A stretch of 64,000 nt of DNA, taken from contig NC_090613.1 in NCBI RefSeq assembly GCF_004359215.1, positions 6,127,092 to 6,191,091 of the forward strand, written 5' to 3'. Positions 45,721 through 56,477 of the stretch are shown piece by piece. Position numbers and translations under genes: made by a program. Every line of letters starts with the position of its first letter. Within the stretch, counting starts at the first letter, position 1. Below the pieces are notes generated by a model. The model was given only the letters and a program-made list of their open reading frames with translations, did not search any database and was not told the origin of the DNA. The stretch comes from Bremia lactucae (Eukaryota > Oomycota > Peronosporomycetes > Peronosporales > Peronosporaceae).

Positions 45721-47215
45721 TACGTGCGCGACATACCTCGCTCTATTGGTCCTTATCGTGGTGGTAGAAGTCATTCGGCTGAAAGTTTTCACCTTAACCG
45801 TCTTCCTCACCCGATCGACGTTCTACTCACAGTCGGCGTCATTATCGGTCTCCTTAGACGGATGGGGGTATTTGACCTCATTTGGGTCTACATACAGCTT
45901 CAGACAACCCACGTAAAATACAGGGTGCATTTTCATATAAGGAGGAAGGGTGAGCCTATAATTTAGGTCTCTAACCTCTTCAACCACCGTAAAGGGCCCA
46001 ATGAAACGCGGCAACAACTTCGTAGTACCTCAAGGTAGTCCAGAAATCGCATTTTTAGTAGGGTAGCAGTACTTAATAAGACTTTTAAATCCACTCTAAA
46101 GCGTTCATTGTTTTTGCGACCATTTTGGTCCGCATATGTTTTTGCTTGTCCTGTGCGCTTGCCATCGCGTCACGGACATTTCGTGCGATGGCTCATCGCT
46201 CATCCACAAAGCGTTGAGCCTCGCTCACGATCTTAGCATCAAAATAGCCTATGATACCGCCGAGAGGTTGGTCATAATGCGCAGTTTTATTGACCACTGC
46301 TAAACTGGCAGGGTCACTAGAGCAAGTTTCTGTTGTTGAGATGATACCCTCGCGTGTCATCGTCATATTGCTGAAACTATGTCCCTCTTTCGCACCGAGC
46401 ATAGTGAGAGGCCCTCCCCCACTTAGACTTGGGCTGCGCACAAACGCGACTGGCGTCTGAGGATGGCGCAGTCCGTTAATTAAAATCGGTGTCTCGCCCA
46501 TCCTGGCGTGAAGACTGTTATTTATAGCGATCTCCACGAAGGGCATGCTTGCTCCATTCTTTGGAAGTCGCTACCGTACGCAATACCCGCCAAAACTCGA
46601 TTGACACGATTCTTTTGGCCATCGGTCTGGGGATGATCTGCGGTCGACATGTGGAGCTGCTACCAAGCAGCTCAAACACATGTCGCCAAAAACCAGACGT
46701 AAAACGTGGATCCCGGTCCGATACTATAGACTCGGGCATCCCGTGTAGTCGGTACACATGATCCAGGAACAAGAGAATTGCCTCTTACCTTTGATCTATG
46801 TTTTACATGATACTAACGAAATGCACCATCTTGATCAGTACGTCTACAAAGCCGACAAGCCCCGTCAAATCCTTATGGTCAAACGGCATGCCAGACATGA
46901 AGTCCAGACTAACTGACTTCCAACAATCCGTTGGGATTGGTAGCGGCTTCAGTGGCGCACTGCTGGACAAAACAGGCTTAACGCCCTGACGCTGTTCGCA
47001 AGAGCGAATATAGTTGGCCACCTATCGATATAGGTGTGGCCACCAAAATTCCTCTGACACTCGTAAGAATGCTAAATCACGGCCCAGATGCCCACTTGAT
47101 GGCGCATCATGGAGCTCGTGAAAAATCATCAGCTTGAGATCTGTACAAAGATTCTTAAGGGATCAAAAGGTGACAGCTGATGCCATAATAGGCCATCGCT
47201 GAGCTAAAGCGATTA
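45601..47215 (-). pseudogene. Element A2 integrase
   Basis: Minus-strand blocks in order: H2C2 zinc region near 47050-47130, YIRSCEQRQGVKPV and PLPIPTDCWKSVSLDFMSGM at 46880-47010 (with VDVLIKMVHFVS for the first Asp region), HGMPESIVSDRDPRFTSGFW at 46755-46700 (second Asp), DGQ-like at 46620, EIAINNSLHARMGETPILIN at 46540-46480, and the C-terminal barrel LPRFIGPFTVVEEVRDLNYR at 46013-45955. Frameshifts break it. It is nearly a mirror copy of the A1 integrase. Confidence 0.88.
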
Positions 47216-48960
47216 AGCTTAACCATTAGGTGCGGCAGAGACTTCCTTTAGTCCACCAAAGTGATCCAACAGCAGGCGACAATGTTTGTCGTAACGGTAG
47301 CTCTCCTTTATTTCGGAGGCCAATGCGTTCGTCACATGGTATGCCTTTATGGCTGCCAACGTTGACGACTCAATTTGTGCTTTAGCACGAGACGCATTCT
47401 CGTGGTATCTTACCTCGAAGCCTGGTCTGCGCGATAAAGCGTGAGCCAAGACATTCGTCTTACCCGGGTTATACTCAACTTTGAAATTAAATTCAGGGAA
47501 GAATGTGAGCCATTTTGCCATTCTAGGCATGGGTGCGGTGACTTTATTGCGTTCCGCAGTGATGTGCGATCCGTTTAAACCACAAATGGTTCGGTGCTTA
47601 ACCGGTGCACTTAAAAATGGACAAGAGCATACTTTATTGAACGTAGCTCTTGTCATGCACAGGGGAATTTAGTTCCGCGGCTTTCAAAAGCCGGGACCGA
47701 TAAGAGATGACACGATCAACGCCGTCATCATCCTCCTGCATGAGCGCTGCCGATTGCAAAATTACTTGCATCGCAGACGATGCTAAATGCCTATCCGCGT
47801 CTCGAAATGCCAAGACCGGTGCCTCTACAAGAGATTGCTTTCCTCCTTTAAATTCATCTACTTGTTCCTTTGACCAACCCGTTCTGCATCCTTTTTTAGG
47901 AGGTCAGATAATGGTTTAGTTTGCTCAGCACAAATCTCGCTATACTTATGCAAGAAATTAGCGAGCCCTAGGAATCAACGCAAATCCCTCACTTGTCGTG
48001 GGACTGGCCATTTCTTTACTGGTTTTACCTTAGCTGGGTCTGTTCGTACACCATGTACCTACGATGCAGCCCAGCACAAGTATCTCAGGGACTTCTTTGA
48101 CGCGCTTTTGCAAGTTGACGTACAATTGGGCGTTCTCCAGAGTTTGCAACACCGCGTCTAAATGACGATTGTGCGACTCTATGGCGCTCAGTCCGTACTC
48201 GGCCCTCCTATGCACGAATACATCGTCAGAGTAATGAGGCGCGTAGGCACGTGCTGACGCGTCACGTGAGCCACCACTCGGTTGAATGTTGCTGGTGCGC
48301 TTTTCAAACCTTGGGGCATCACAAGTCACTCCCAAAGTATAGAGCTTGGAGTGCTAACTGCCATTTTGGCTATATTGGACTCTCTCATGAGCGCCTGATA
48401 GTGACCATCTTTTAAATCCAACGTGGAGAAGATAGTTGCTTCGCATGGAGTGCACCACGAAAAATGCACTTAGAAAACCTATCGGATATAGCCATTCAAA
48501 AAAACATCTTTCCGTGGGATTGGCGTTTGCGCCGGTATGGTAGCCGTGTTCAGCTTATTAAAAGCATGAACTACGCGTCATCCATCCGTGGCTTTACGCA
48601 CACAAAAGGTCGGGCTGCGGTAAGGAGACTTGCGCTCACGGACATATCCCGCCTTGGCTCGCTTGTCGTAAATCTCATCGATATAATCGACTTGTTTTTT
48701 GGCAATGGCCATTGCCTGGTCACACAATACTTAATGCCAGGTTCGAGGTCAAATTCGTGGCTGATGCCCCTATCTGCTTGTAGGGGGCTTGGCACTTCTT
48801 CTGGGAACACCTCGCGATGTTGCCACAGAACCTCAAAGAACGGACTGGCTCTCAAGGCATTCCAGCCTTGAGCAGCAAATCGTTTCTTTTTGTCAGATTC
48901 TAGGACGCTCTTGTCCATTGTGGACGACAAGCAACAGTCCACGAAGTCCTCTTTCTGGAA
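47216..48960 (-). pseudogene. Element A2 RT and RNase H
   Basis: RT is at 48940-48020: PGIKYCVTRQWPLPKNK, SPTFCV-like, and the YSDDVFVHRRAEYGL block near 48230-48190 with the catalytic DD. RNase H and the linker are at 47900-47219 (ASDFAIGSAHAGG-like; FKVEYNPGKTNVLAHALSRR; ENASRAKAQIESSTLAAIKA). The 47219-47656 piece is open for 145 codons and differs little from 38147-38557 in A1, so A1 and A2 are close relatives. Confidence 0.9.
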
Positions 48961-49075
48961 CTGGTGTGACTATTTCGTGGATCTCTCCCTCCTTTACTTC
49001 GATAAGAAATAGATCTCACGACATCTTTGAAAGAATTACTATCTCCTCGGCAGATTTAAAGACTTTTTGTAGGAC

Positions 49076-49965
49076 CTAATCTGTGAATGCATCCGCAATA
49101 TCGTCTTTGGCGGCCTCGAATGCCTCGTATGAAGACCCGTCGTCTTTAATAGGATCTGGTCCAAAGGTCACTCGTTTATAAGTGCCTTTGAACGTCCTAA
49201 TTTGTCGGGTACTCGGTCTTCGAGTCATTACAACCTTCGACTGAGAAGCGGGTGCCGTCGCTCTCCTAGCTAACGCACCCCTTCCAACCGCACTAGGCTC
49301 TAGGCACTGTGCCGGCTCATGCGACGCTTGACTTCCTGTCAGTTTGCTGTCTACTGCTACAGGATTTCGCTTCTGTGGAGGACATTCGGACGCATGAACA
49401 CTTGTCATCTTCCTTTGCACTACCTCAGTCTCCACGAGCTGGGTTTGTGTTTGTGTCACCTGACATCCAGTCGGTGCACTTCCAACTTCACCAAACTTAG
49501 GGCTCTGGGTAGAATTTTGCGACGTTTGACATCCCGTCAACGCGCTCTCAACTGTGTTCGACATGACATCAGTTGCATAGGCCTCTCGCAGGAGCACATC
49601 CTTTCCGGTGTCCTGCGTAGAGTTTGCAACTGTGCGTGTACGCCAGTCTATCCATGGTAGGTGTTTTGCCAACCGTGGCATGCCTAGGATGAGGTCATAC
49701 GGACTCTCCATACCTAGCACTGTAAACTTCTCTCTACAGGAGAAGTCACTAACACTGAAGGCGAGTGCAACTTGAATTCCTTTAGGTCTTACGAGCGCGC
49801 CGCTCTCTATTTTAAAGCCGCGAGTTTTACAAAATTCTGTGATGCACCCGAATCTACGACGAGGGTCATTGCCTTGTCATAGCTTCGCCCTTGAGCGCTA
49901 GGGTTGAGGTCCAAAATTTCGGTACCTCAAGGACTATGCTACCCATTGGTTCGACCAGTCTGAAC
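49076..49965 (-). pseudogene. Element A2 protease and protease-RT linker
   Basis: The protease active-site block VVDSGASQNFVKLAALK is read on the minus strand at about 49866-49816, with DSGA at 49854-49843. The following signature SPYDLILGMPRLAKHLPWID starts at 49708. The rest, an open 214-residue piece (49076-49720), is a Thr/Ser-rich linker with the repeated LTGCQ/LTGSQ phrase (three to four times), which suggests an internal repeat. Confidence 0.82.
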
Positions 49966-50745
49966 TTTGGGGTAGTTAGAGCCCGCGCCTACCGCACTCC
50001 TGCAGTTCCCGATTCCTCAGTGGTCGATTCAGAAATCATGATGAGTCTTGCACGCTGGTTCTTGCCATCGCCTTTTTGTAAGGGAGTCCTCTTGCTGGGC
50101 GTCTTTGCCCCGGCAGGGACCCTGGCATAGCAGCGAGCAATCATATGGCCGCGCTTGCCAAATTTAAAGCAGACAACGTCTGCATTGCCCAACTTAATAG
50201 AAGTTGTGTTGTATCTATCCTTTCGGATGACGGCTTACACCAAGCTGTTGTCGAGGCACTGTTGCAAGTCTGCTTCTCAACTAAGGCAATTTCGATTGCC
50301 TCTTCCATCGTTGACGGCTCCTTTGTGATAAGGGCCTGTCACGATGTGCCATGCCGTAGTCCGTTCATAAACGTGGGTACCTTATTGTGCTCCGGAATCG
50401 GACCTACGGTAATGGACGCCGACAGCGAGTGCATCTTTTGCACATACTGTTGCAGATATCGCTTCGCCTGTCGCGCCTCAAAGCAGCGCGCTTGAAGCAA
50501 CATCTCGTTGTTCGGCGGGCTGATTCATGGCGCGAATCTTTGTCATAATGATCGCTCATGAAGGGAACGCTTTAGCGTCCGCCACAAAAGCCGAGTATAC
50601 CCGCTCTGAGGCCTTACTGCGCAAATACGGCATTGCACCGACACCGTTCGGCGGTCGTCCTCAATGAGCTACGTGACACCGCATTACTTCACGGCTAAAA
50701 GCCAGTGCAATCGTGTACGCTGCAGTTCTATCGAACTTACAAACT
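49966..50745 (-). pseudogene. Element A2 gag (5' truncated)
   Basis: On the minus strand the capsid end is readable: TVGPIPEHNKVPTFMNGLRH near 50410-50360 and PSTMEEAIEIALVEK near 50320-50275. The zinc knuckle VVCFKFGKRGHMIARC at 50177-50130 has Phe in place of the second Cys. The same gag is at 58500-58958 in A4. Similarity ends near 50745 (FDRTAA block), so the gag start and 5' LTR are missing. Confidence 0.82.
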
Positions 50746-50890
50746 ATTCGAAATGCAAAACTGGATGAGTTCAACTGACTGAACCATAATCAATCCACCA
50801 CCCAACAGAATTTTACACAAAAAACGGGTGCTGAACTCGGAAAAGTGATTCCTGTCTAAGAAACGGAAATGTTACAGTAATTAAAAATCT

Positions 50891-51193
50891 GTGCAAAAGT
50901 TTTTTACAATTGCTCAAATTGTGGATATTCAATTTTTAGGAAGGTTACGTGATAGGGTACAGTTTTATTCATTTAAGTATCCAGAGTGTATACTTGAGAC
51001 AGCCATGGTTTTGCGTTTGCCATCCGTTTGGCATAATCTCGCAGACTGGACGACAACAAAAGAGCCCGTAGTTTTGAATTCGGAAGTTGAAATTTTATTT
51101 TGGTCAAGCGACGACGAAACACCTCCGATTCTGGTGTTGAGTCTATTTTGCTTGTCTCCGGTGAAAGGAGGACGCGGCCAACGACCTCTATAA
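50891..51193 (+). CDS. Unrecognised ORF, possibly the 3' part of a truncated gene
   Basis: A 100-residue frame, beginning MQKFFTIAQIVDIQFLGRLR and ending PVKGGRGQRPL. It has a mixed, protein-like composition with an acidic EILFWSSDDETPP segment. I do not recognise it. It stands 71 bp before the start of the membrane protein gene and about 145 bp from the edge of element A2. The upstream part of the gene may have been removed by that element; no clear splice acceptor is certain. Confidence 0.4.
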   Translation: MQKFFTIAQIVDIQFLGRLRDRVQFYSFKYPECILETAMVLRLPSVWHNLADWTTTKEPVVLNSEVEILFWSSDDETPPILVLSLFCLSPVKGGRGQRPL

Positions 51194-51264
51194 ACTTTTT
51201 TGTACCATCGACGCTCGTTGAATTTCTTGGCGACTAATTTTTAAAGAGGCCTTGTCGAGGTGAC

Positions 51265-52120
51265 ATGGCGTGGGTTACTGATAATGTTGGCTACATTGCG
51301 TGGCTGGTGCCAATTATTGGCATTTGTACCATGTTTGGGACCGAAGTACTCGCCTGTTTGTACCATTTTACATGTTCCAAGAACTACCCAACACTGTCGT
51401 ATGCGGCTACGTTCAAACCAGAGGCTTATGTCTTTACAAGCGGTATGAGCCTCACAGCTCTTTGCATCTTGGTATCGGTCTTGCTCTTCTTCTGGTACCT
51501 CCAGATTCATCATAACGAGCATAAGAGCACACCAGACAATACAGTGGCAGCAAAGGTCTATCTTGGCTTTGGCGTCACGTCAGCTTTCTCGCTCTTTGGA
51601 CTTGCGGTCATGGACATGCGCTATCATCATGTTGCGCATCTATGGTTTACCATTGTTTTCTTTCTCTCGACATGGGTCATGTTACTGACAGCACAGCTTG
51701 TCAGGAAGCGCATTTTGCAATTCGAAAATTGTGACAATTTGGCTTTGACACGCCGTCCATTCACCGTCTTACGTCAACAATCCTTCTGGCGTGTTTTGTG
51801 TCGTTCAAGAAGACTCGATAACGTTACAGCATACGTTTTGGGTCATTTGTTCGTGTGTACTGGCTTGGCGTCGACGCTATTGTGTACGTTGCTCTTATTT
51901 TGTTCTTTTGTCGTCATTTTAATTGCTCTCTTTAGTTGCTATCTTTTTCCTCTGCGCAAATGATATGTGGCCAAACCCACTTGGATTGACAGCGCTTCAA
52001 GAAGCCTTTTTTGAAGCGCTCGCGATCGTGTGTCAGCTATTTTTCATGGGTACGTTATCGTGTGAGTTAGCGCAACTTCATCAACGTGAAGAATTTAAAA
52101 ACAATGCAATAAAGGTGTAA
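51265..52120 (+). CDS. Frag1/DRAM/Sfk1-family membrane protein
   Basis: Two exons (51265-51883 and 51936-52120) joined through a 52-bp GT-AG intron give 267 residues. The protein is mainly hydrophobic, with about six membrane segments, for example AWLVPIIGICTMFGTEVL, LTALCILVSVLLFFWYL, FSLFGLAVMD and LWFTIVFFLSTWVMLLTAQL. The order and the FKPEAYVF region after the first segment fit the Frag1/DRAM/Sfk1 family, known for roles in autophagy induction and GPI-anchor or lipid handling. The function here is unknown. The second exon ends with a short polar tail, HQREEFKNNAIKV. It is convergent with KTI12, whose stop lies 39 bp away. Confidence 0.82.
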
Positions 52121-52159
52121 GTAAGAAGTGAATAGACGTTATAATATTATTGGATTTGT

Positions 52160-53120
52160 TTACCCCTGCTGGTTCAAATATTCAATAAAATGGTCTCCGA
52201 TTGTAGCGACTACGCAGGGTCTCATGCACGTGATCTTAATAAATTGACGACGGTGACGTCGAGCCTCCGCAATGGACAATGGACGACTGATGCGAAGCTC
52301 GTTCTTGACACTATGCGGTGGCACTCGCACGCCGTCAGCGACCCCAACATCGTGTTGGTGAGTCATTAAGGCTGTTACAATAGCATTGGTTGTGTCTTCC
52401 AAAGCCTGGAGGAAACTCGTTTCTGCAGTAAGTGGCGCTTTAGTTGCCAGACCGGCCTTGATTGTCTTTCCAAATCGTATTGCCTCCGTTATTGCATCTA
52501 AAGGTAGCCCAGTACCATCTTTTTGGTATTCATCTGGAGTTAGTCGAAAAAGAGGACGATCCCACCGATTCTTGGCCATCGGAACCTCAAATCGAGCTGC
52601 GAGCTCGTTCAACAGCTTCGATTCTAAGCCATGGGCTATCGCTGCATTGCGTTCGAGAGCTTTTTGTACGGGTGTGTCTATATAGACCTATCACAATGTT
52701 CTTGATACACATCATTGCAAGCTTGAGATAATTTAACGTACCACGCAGTACGTTGTGTTCTCTGCTTTGGCAATGCAAAAAAGTTCGTATCTTTCGCCCT
52801 TGGTGTAATTCAGTGCATCGAGCACTACGATCGTTTGAGAATTTACTGCTTTCTCGACTGCAGCTTTCAATGCACTTCGAGTATTTTTCTCTGCTCTACT
52901 ATCTGCATTCATACATTGGTTTAAATAAAGACCAAAAGTCAAGCCATTAAATCCGTCTAGTCGTACCAGCGTATCCCTTCGTCTTGTCCACATTGACGGA
53001 AGCCGGCGAAATGCACGTGACTTCTTGGTCCGGCAATAATTGCAATAAATGGTCGATTAATTTTGTAGTTACAATTGTCTTGCCAGCCGATGGGATCCCG
53101 CACACGACGACAAGGGGCAT
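52160..53120 (-). CDS. KTI12: KTI12 (Elongator-associated P-loop protein)
   Basis: KTI12 is a P-loop ATPase related to PSTK that regulates the Elongator complex, which makes wobble-uridine modifications on tRNA. Three exons, 53120-52967, 52902-52742 and 52687-52160, with introns of 64 and 54 bp, give 280 residues (yeast 313, human 354). The Walker A motif GIPSAGKT is at residues 8-15. Joining exons gives KGYADSRAEKNTRSALKAAV, then IVVLDALNYTKGERYELFC, and in the last exon RFEVP..KNRWDRPLF and RRHRRQFIKIT, all family hallmarks. The ATG at 53120 is preferred since it yields the MPLVVVCG start; an in-frame ATG at 53135 lies in retroelement-derived sequence. Confidence 0.95.
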
Positions 53121-53176
53121 GATGCAGTGCACCACGAAAAACGCACCTAGGAAGTCTATCGGATATAGCCATATGT
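53121..53176 (-). mobile_element. Family A pol (RT) fragment abutting the KTI12 start codon
   Basis: GTGCACCACGAAAAACGCACCTAGGAAGTCTATCGGATATAGCCAT in the plus strand matches 48450-48493 in the A2 RT with few differences. It begins one base upstream of the preferred KTI12 ATG and continues to about 53173. No LTR or other element sequence flanks it. Confidence 0.75.
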
Positions 53177-54155
53177 CAAAAGTATCTGGATTAAGTGTAC
53201 TCGATGTTTTAATTAGAAAGAAATTATATCCAATTCTTCAAGTTATCAGTGTCCAAACATAGTAAATATTTACTATAATTGGGCAATAAAAATACTCTAT
53301 AAGTCAGCAATACTTTTTCGATAACCAAAACCTTATAATTTTTAATATTTTAGCTTTCTTCCATCATTAGATAATAATTAAGCTTATAAAATGTAGTACA
53401 ATTAGCTCTTTATAATTATCTTCTATATTAAGTACTGTTATTAAATTTTTGATTAAATATATAATAAGCAAAATGTACATCTATAAAACGCTCAGAGATA
53501 ATTTAATACATGACTTTATTATTCAAGATTAATAAAAATATATATATCATTGTTTTTATACATGACATATCAATCTAGCCTTCTCCGTGACTTGGCAGCT
53601 ACGATACATCAAAAATCTGTTTTCAATCTACATCTGGGCATTTTGACAAATAAAAGAAATTTTCCAGTGCCAAATTTTCGTCATTTTCATGGCTGATGTC
53701 GCATGACGGACATCGACCCGAAGGTACCGCATTCTGAGAGGTCATACGTCGTCAGAAGGTATGATCAAAAATTTCTAGTTTTCCCCCTCCTACTATTTAA
53801 GACCACTTTTTTGGTAAATGACCTTGGGTACTTTTGGATTGTTTTTGAGTTTGTCCATGTACAATAAAGCTCAACAGAAGTAGCAGTAGGTGTGTTTTCT
53901 ATCTAAATAATCATGACCTTTGATTTCCAAAATACTTAAGATTTACGCTGCGTATAGCTAAAGTGACAGTTACGAGCGAGATGTCGCCACGTTACAAATA
54001 TATTCCGACAAGAAAAATTAATGTACGGCAATTTAATTACATGCAACTTTAAATCGAGACTGAATATTAAAAAAGTTGCATAAAATGCAACAATATTCAT
54101 ATATGTATGCAATAAGACACTAACATCCTAGGATACAATTTCTAGTGATTTTTAT
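53177..54155. other. AT-rich intergenic stretch between KTI12 and the F-box gene
   Basis: The two genes are divergent, so both promoters should be in here. I see no long open frame and no repeat matched elsewhere. No promoter element could be assigned. Confidence 0.5.
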
Positions 54156-55135
54156 ATGGAATTGCTGCCACTTGCCTTGCAGCGTGAGATCTGCTCTTTC
54201 ACAGCAGCAACCGAGCTCATACCTCAGGAAATTGATGCGTTTCTTGACAACCACCGGGTCAGAAACTTCGCAACGCACTTCACCGAGCCGTCCGCGTCCA
54301 ATCTCCAGCGTCTGGCGCGTGTGTGTCGCAACTGGCGAGACATCGTCAAGACACTGTGTGCAGAACATGAGGCTTCGCGCGTACTAACAATCCGATTTAC
54401 AACAGGTCACGAGCTTCAACAGCAAAAGCAAATTATTAAGCGCTTGGCTACTAATGAACAGGGCTTTGCGGTTTTGGATTTGAGAATTATTTTGACAATC
54501 GAAAAGAGACGACTATGGTGGGACTTGGACCCCGAGACACAGAATACTAATGAAGAAATTGTTGCAGGTATTAATCATTTTCAAACGATCGACTGGGGCT
54601 TAATATTTGCGCTTTGTCCAAATCTACAACGACTGGACTTATCAGGAATGCCACTCCACCACTTGGCACTACGGAACGTGCTCGATAAATCGTCAAAAAC
54701 TTGCAAACACTTGGAAGCGTTGATTCTACCCAAGCGAGACAAAGAGCTTGAAAATACACGAGCGGACATAAATGGTCGGGTATTTTGTGCTTTGCATATG
54801 GCATTACACAGATGGAAAATAGCGTCCGAAGGAAAGGGATTGCGGCAATTGACCGTGCCATCTTGGAGACAATTTGATCTGAATCATAAGTCGAATGAAT
54901 ATCTTACCATGGTAAGGATAACGTGTCCAAATTTAGAGTATCTAGATGGATGGAAACGTTTGTACAGTGAAGGAACGAATTTCGTGACGTCTGAAGAAAG
55001 TCTACGTGTGTCTTTAGTTGTGTGGCAGAAATTTTGCGCCTCTTGTCTTGCATTGAGAGAATTTAGCTGGATTATTGTGCCATTCTCAGACGATTTTTTT
55101 CTCTCATTTGGCCACGCTGTGAAGCCATTTCTAAC
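54156..55135 (+). CDS. F-box-like leucine-rich protein, 3' end missing
   Basis: Open from ATG 54156 for about 326 codons until an undetermined base at 55136, after which retroelement sequence follows. The first ~70 residues look like an F-box: MELLPLALQREICSF, then SNLQRLARVCRNWRDIVKTL. Residues about 150-330 hold leucine-rich-repeat-like segments (LCPNLQRLDLSGMPL, TCKHLEALILP, TCPNLEYLDGW, ALREFSWIIVPF). F-box proteins recruit substrates to SCF ubiquitin ligases; the substrate is unknown. The C-terminus is absent in this assembly, either by transposon insertion or by a scaffold join at the N. Confidence 0.68.
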
Positions 55136-55136
55136 N
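55136..55136. other. Undetermined base (N) at the F-box/retroelement border
   Basis: A single N lies exactly where coding sequence of the F-box gene changes into family A element sequence. This may mark an uncertain assembly join. Confidence 0.99.
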
Positions 55137-56345
55137 CTCGAGATCCGCAATACGTCGTTCAGCAGCATGCGACTGAACGGACGAAGGTAAGGCAGCCGCG
55201 ATTAGGTGGGCGAGATCGCCGCTCCTATCGGGCGCCACCGGCACTAATGGATGCGGGTGGGAATCAACGCTTCCTTGTTGGAAGGTTGCTTGCCCACCGC
55301 TCCGTGACGCAAGGGTACCAGATCCTCGTCCAATGGAAAGGTTACCCGAAGAGTTTTGACTCTTGGGAACCGATCGATACCCTACGTATTGATGTGCCCG
55401 GCTTGGTTGCTGCCTATGAAAAGGAGCACCAGCTGAGGCCACTTCGCTAGTCTCAAATGGACTAGCAGAAGCAGCGTAGTGAGAAGAAACAGGGGGTACA
55501 GTACCACCCATGATTTCTTTCACACGCAAACGGGCGAAATTAATTCGCTGCGACCGCTGTTTCATCACATCGGAATGTGGTTGAATGCGGCGCAGAAATT
55601 CCGCCTCGTATTGGTCGGGCGTTTCATTTGAACGCAACACGACCGGGAAAATACGCCCAAGCAATTTTCCCTGAGCCCTCCATGATTGAAAGACGCCATA
55701 ATAGTTGTGTGCGTCTAGAAGAGCGCTCTAGGAGCGACGCTCTTGGCCCGTCTAAACGAGGCCATTTAGATGGAGGGGGCATCTTTGGAATGCCACCCGT
55801 CACATAGCCGCGTTCTAAACGACTGGCTTGTGACACCGACTGAGCACGTTCACGTGTCGTCGGCGGAGCTTTAGGCTCCGAATCCTCACTGTCAGAACCA
55901 TTATGAATTATGGTCTGAGCATAAGGCGTTGTGGTAATACCCAACGGAGAAGCAGCTGCGATTTTATGGGCAGCGCTCTCATTACCTGTTGATGGGACAG
56001 CATTCGTAAACGATGCTGTCTCCATGTTGTGAGCCATGAGAGACGTTTGGATGGGCAACAATGCCGCATCATCACTCTTTATGAGCTCGTTGTCCGCATC
56101 ACTACTATGAGGTGACGGCAACGGTGTCGACTCATTGTAGTCGACAATGAGCGACGGATCAACATCCTCACTGTTAAAGTGGGATGGATCCTTTAGCCCT
56201 GTTAACGCGACAGCCGCAGTGGCTGTCTGCGTTCCGACTAAGGCATTTGACGCGGCCGGCGAATTAACGCGGCGCGTGCGCTTAGTGCGAGGTGAGTGGG
56301 CGTCTTCGCAGACGACCCACCAACGTGGCCCCTTTTAGGTGGCAT
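55137..56345 (-). pseudogene. Family A antisense ORF, copy A3 (two frameshifts, otherwise long and open)
   Basis: The ATG at 56345 opens MPPKRGHVGGSS; one missing base near codon 18 shifts the frame. From 56121 it reads MPSPHSSDADNELIKSDDAA, NMETASFTNAVPSTGNESAA, APPTTRERAQSVSQASRLER. After a second shift near 55664 come VVLRSNETPDQYEAEFLRRI and QPHSDVMKQRSQRINFARLR, then 100 further codons open across the antisense of the chromodomain, ending RSGDLAHLIAAALPSSVQSH and AERRIADLE at the N. Unknown function; N-terminal basic segment, disordered Ser/Ala middle and C-terminal coiled coil. Intact apart from the two shifts. Confidence 0.7.
55145..55450 (+). pseudogene. Element A3 chromodomain
   Basis: The plus frame at 55199-55450 reads RQPRLGGRDRRSYRAPPALM, GNQRFLVGRLLAHRSV, YQILVQWKGYPKSFDSWEP and DVPGLVAAYEKEHQLRPLR then a stop. 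It is the best-preserved family A chromodomain in the window. Upstream pol is absent, because the F-box gene or the assembly break lies at 55136. Confidence 0.88.
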
Positions 56346-56477
56346 CTTGGGCGCCGTGTATAGAAACACGTGCGCGAGAGTGATCGAGTGAACTAGCGGC
56401 GCGTAAAGCTGCTCGCAGTTCCTCTCTCTATTCGGTCGAATTTAAAAATGTAAATTCGTTCTTAAAGAGGGGGATGG

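Noticed and set aside
50891..51193. First exon of the Frag1/DRAM/Sfk1-like gene
   Set aside because: Its frame ends in a stop 71 bp before a well-placed ATG, and the membrane protein is complete without it.
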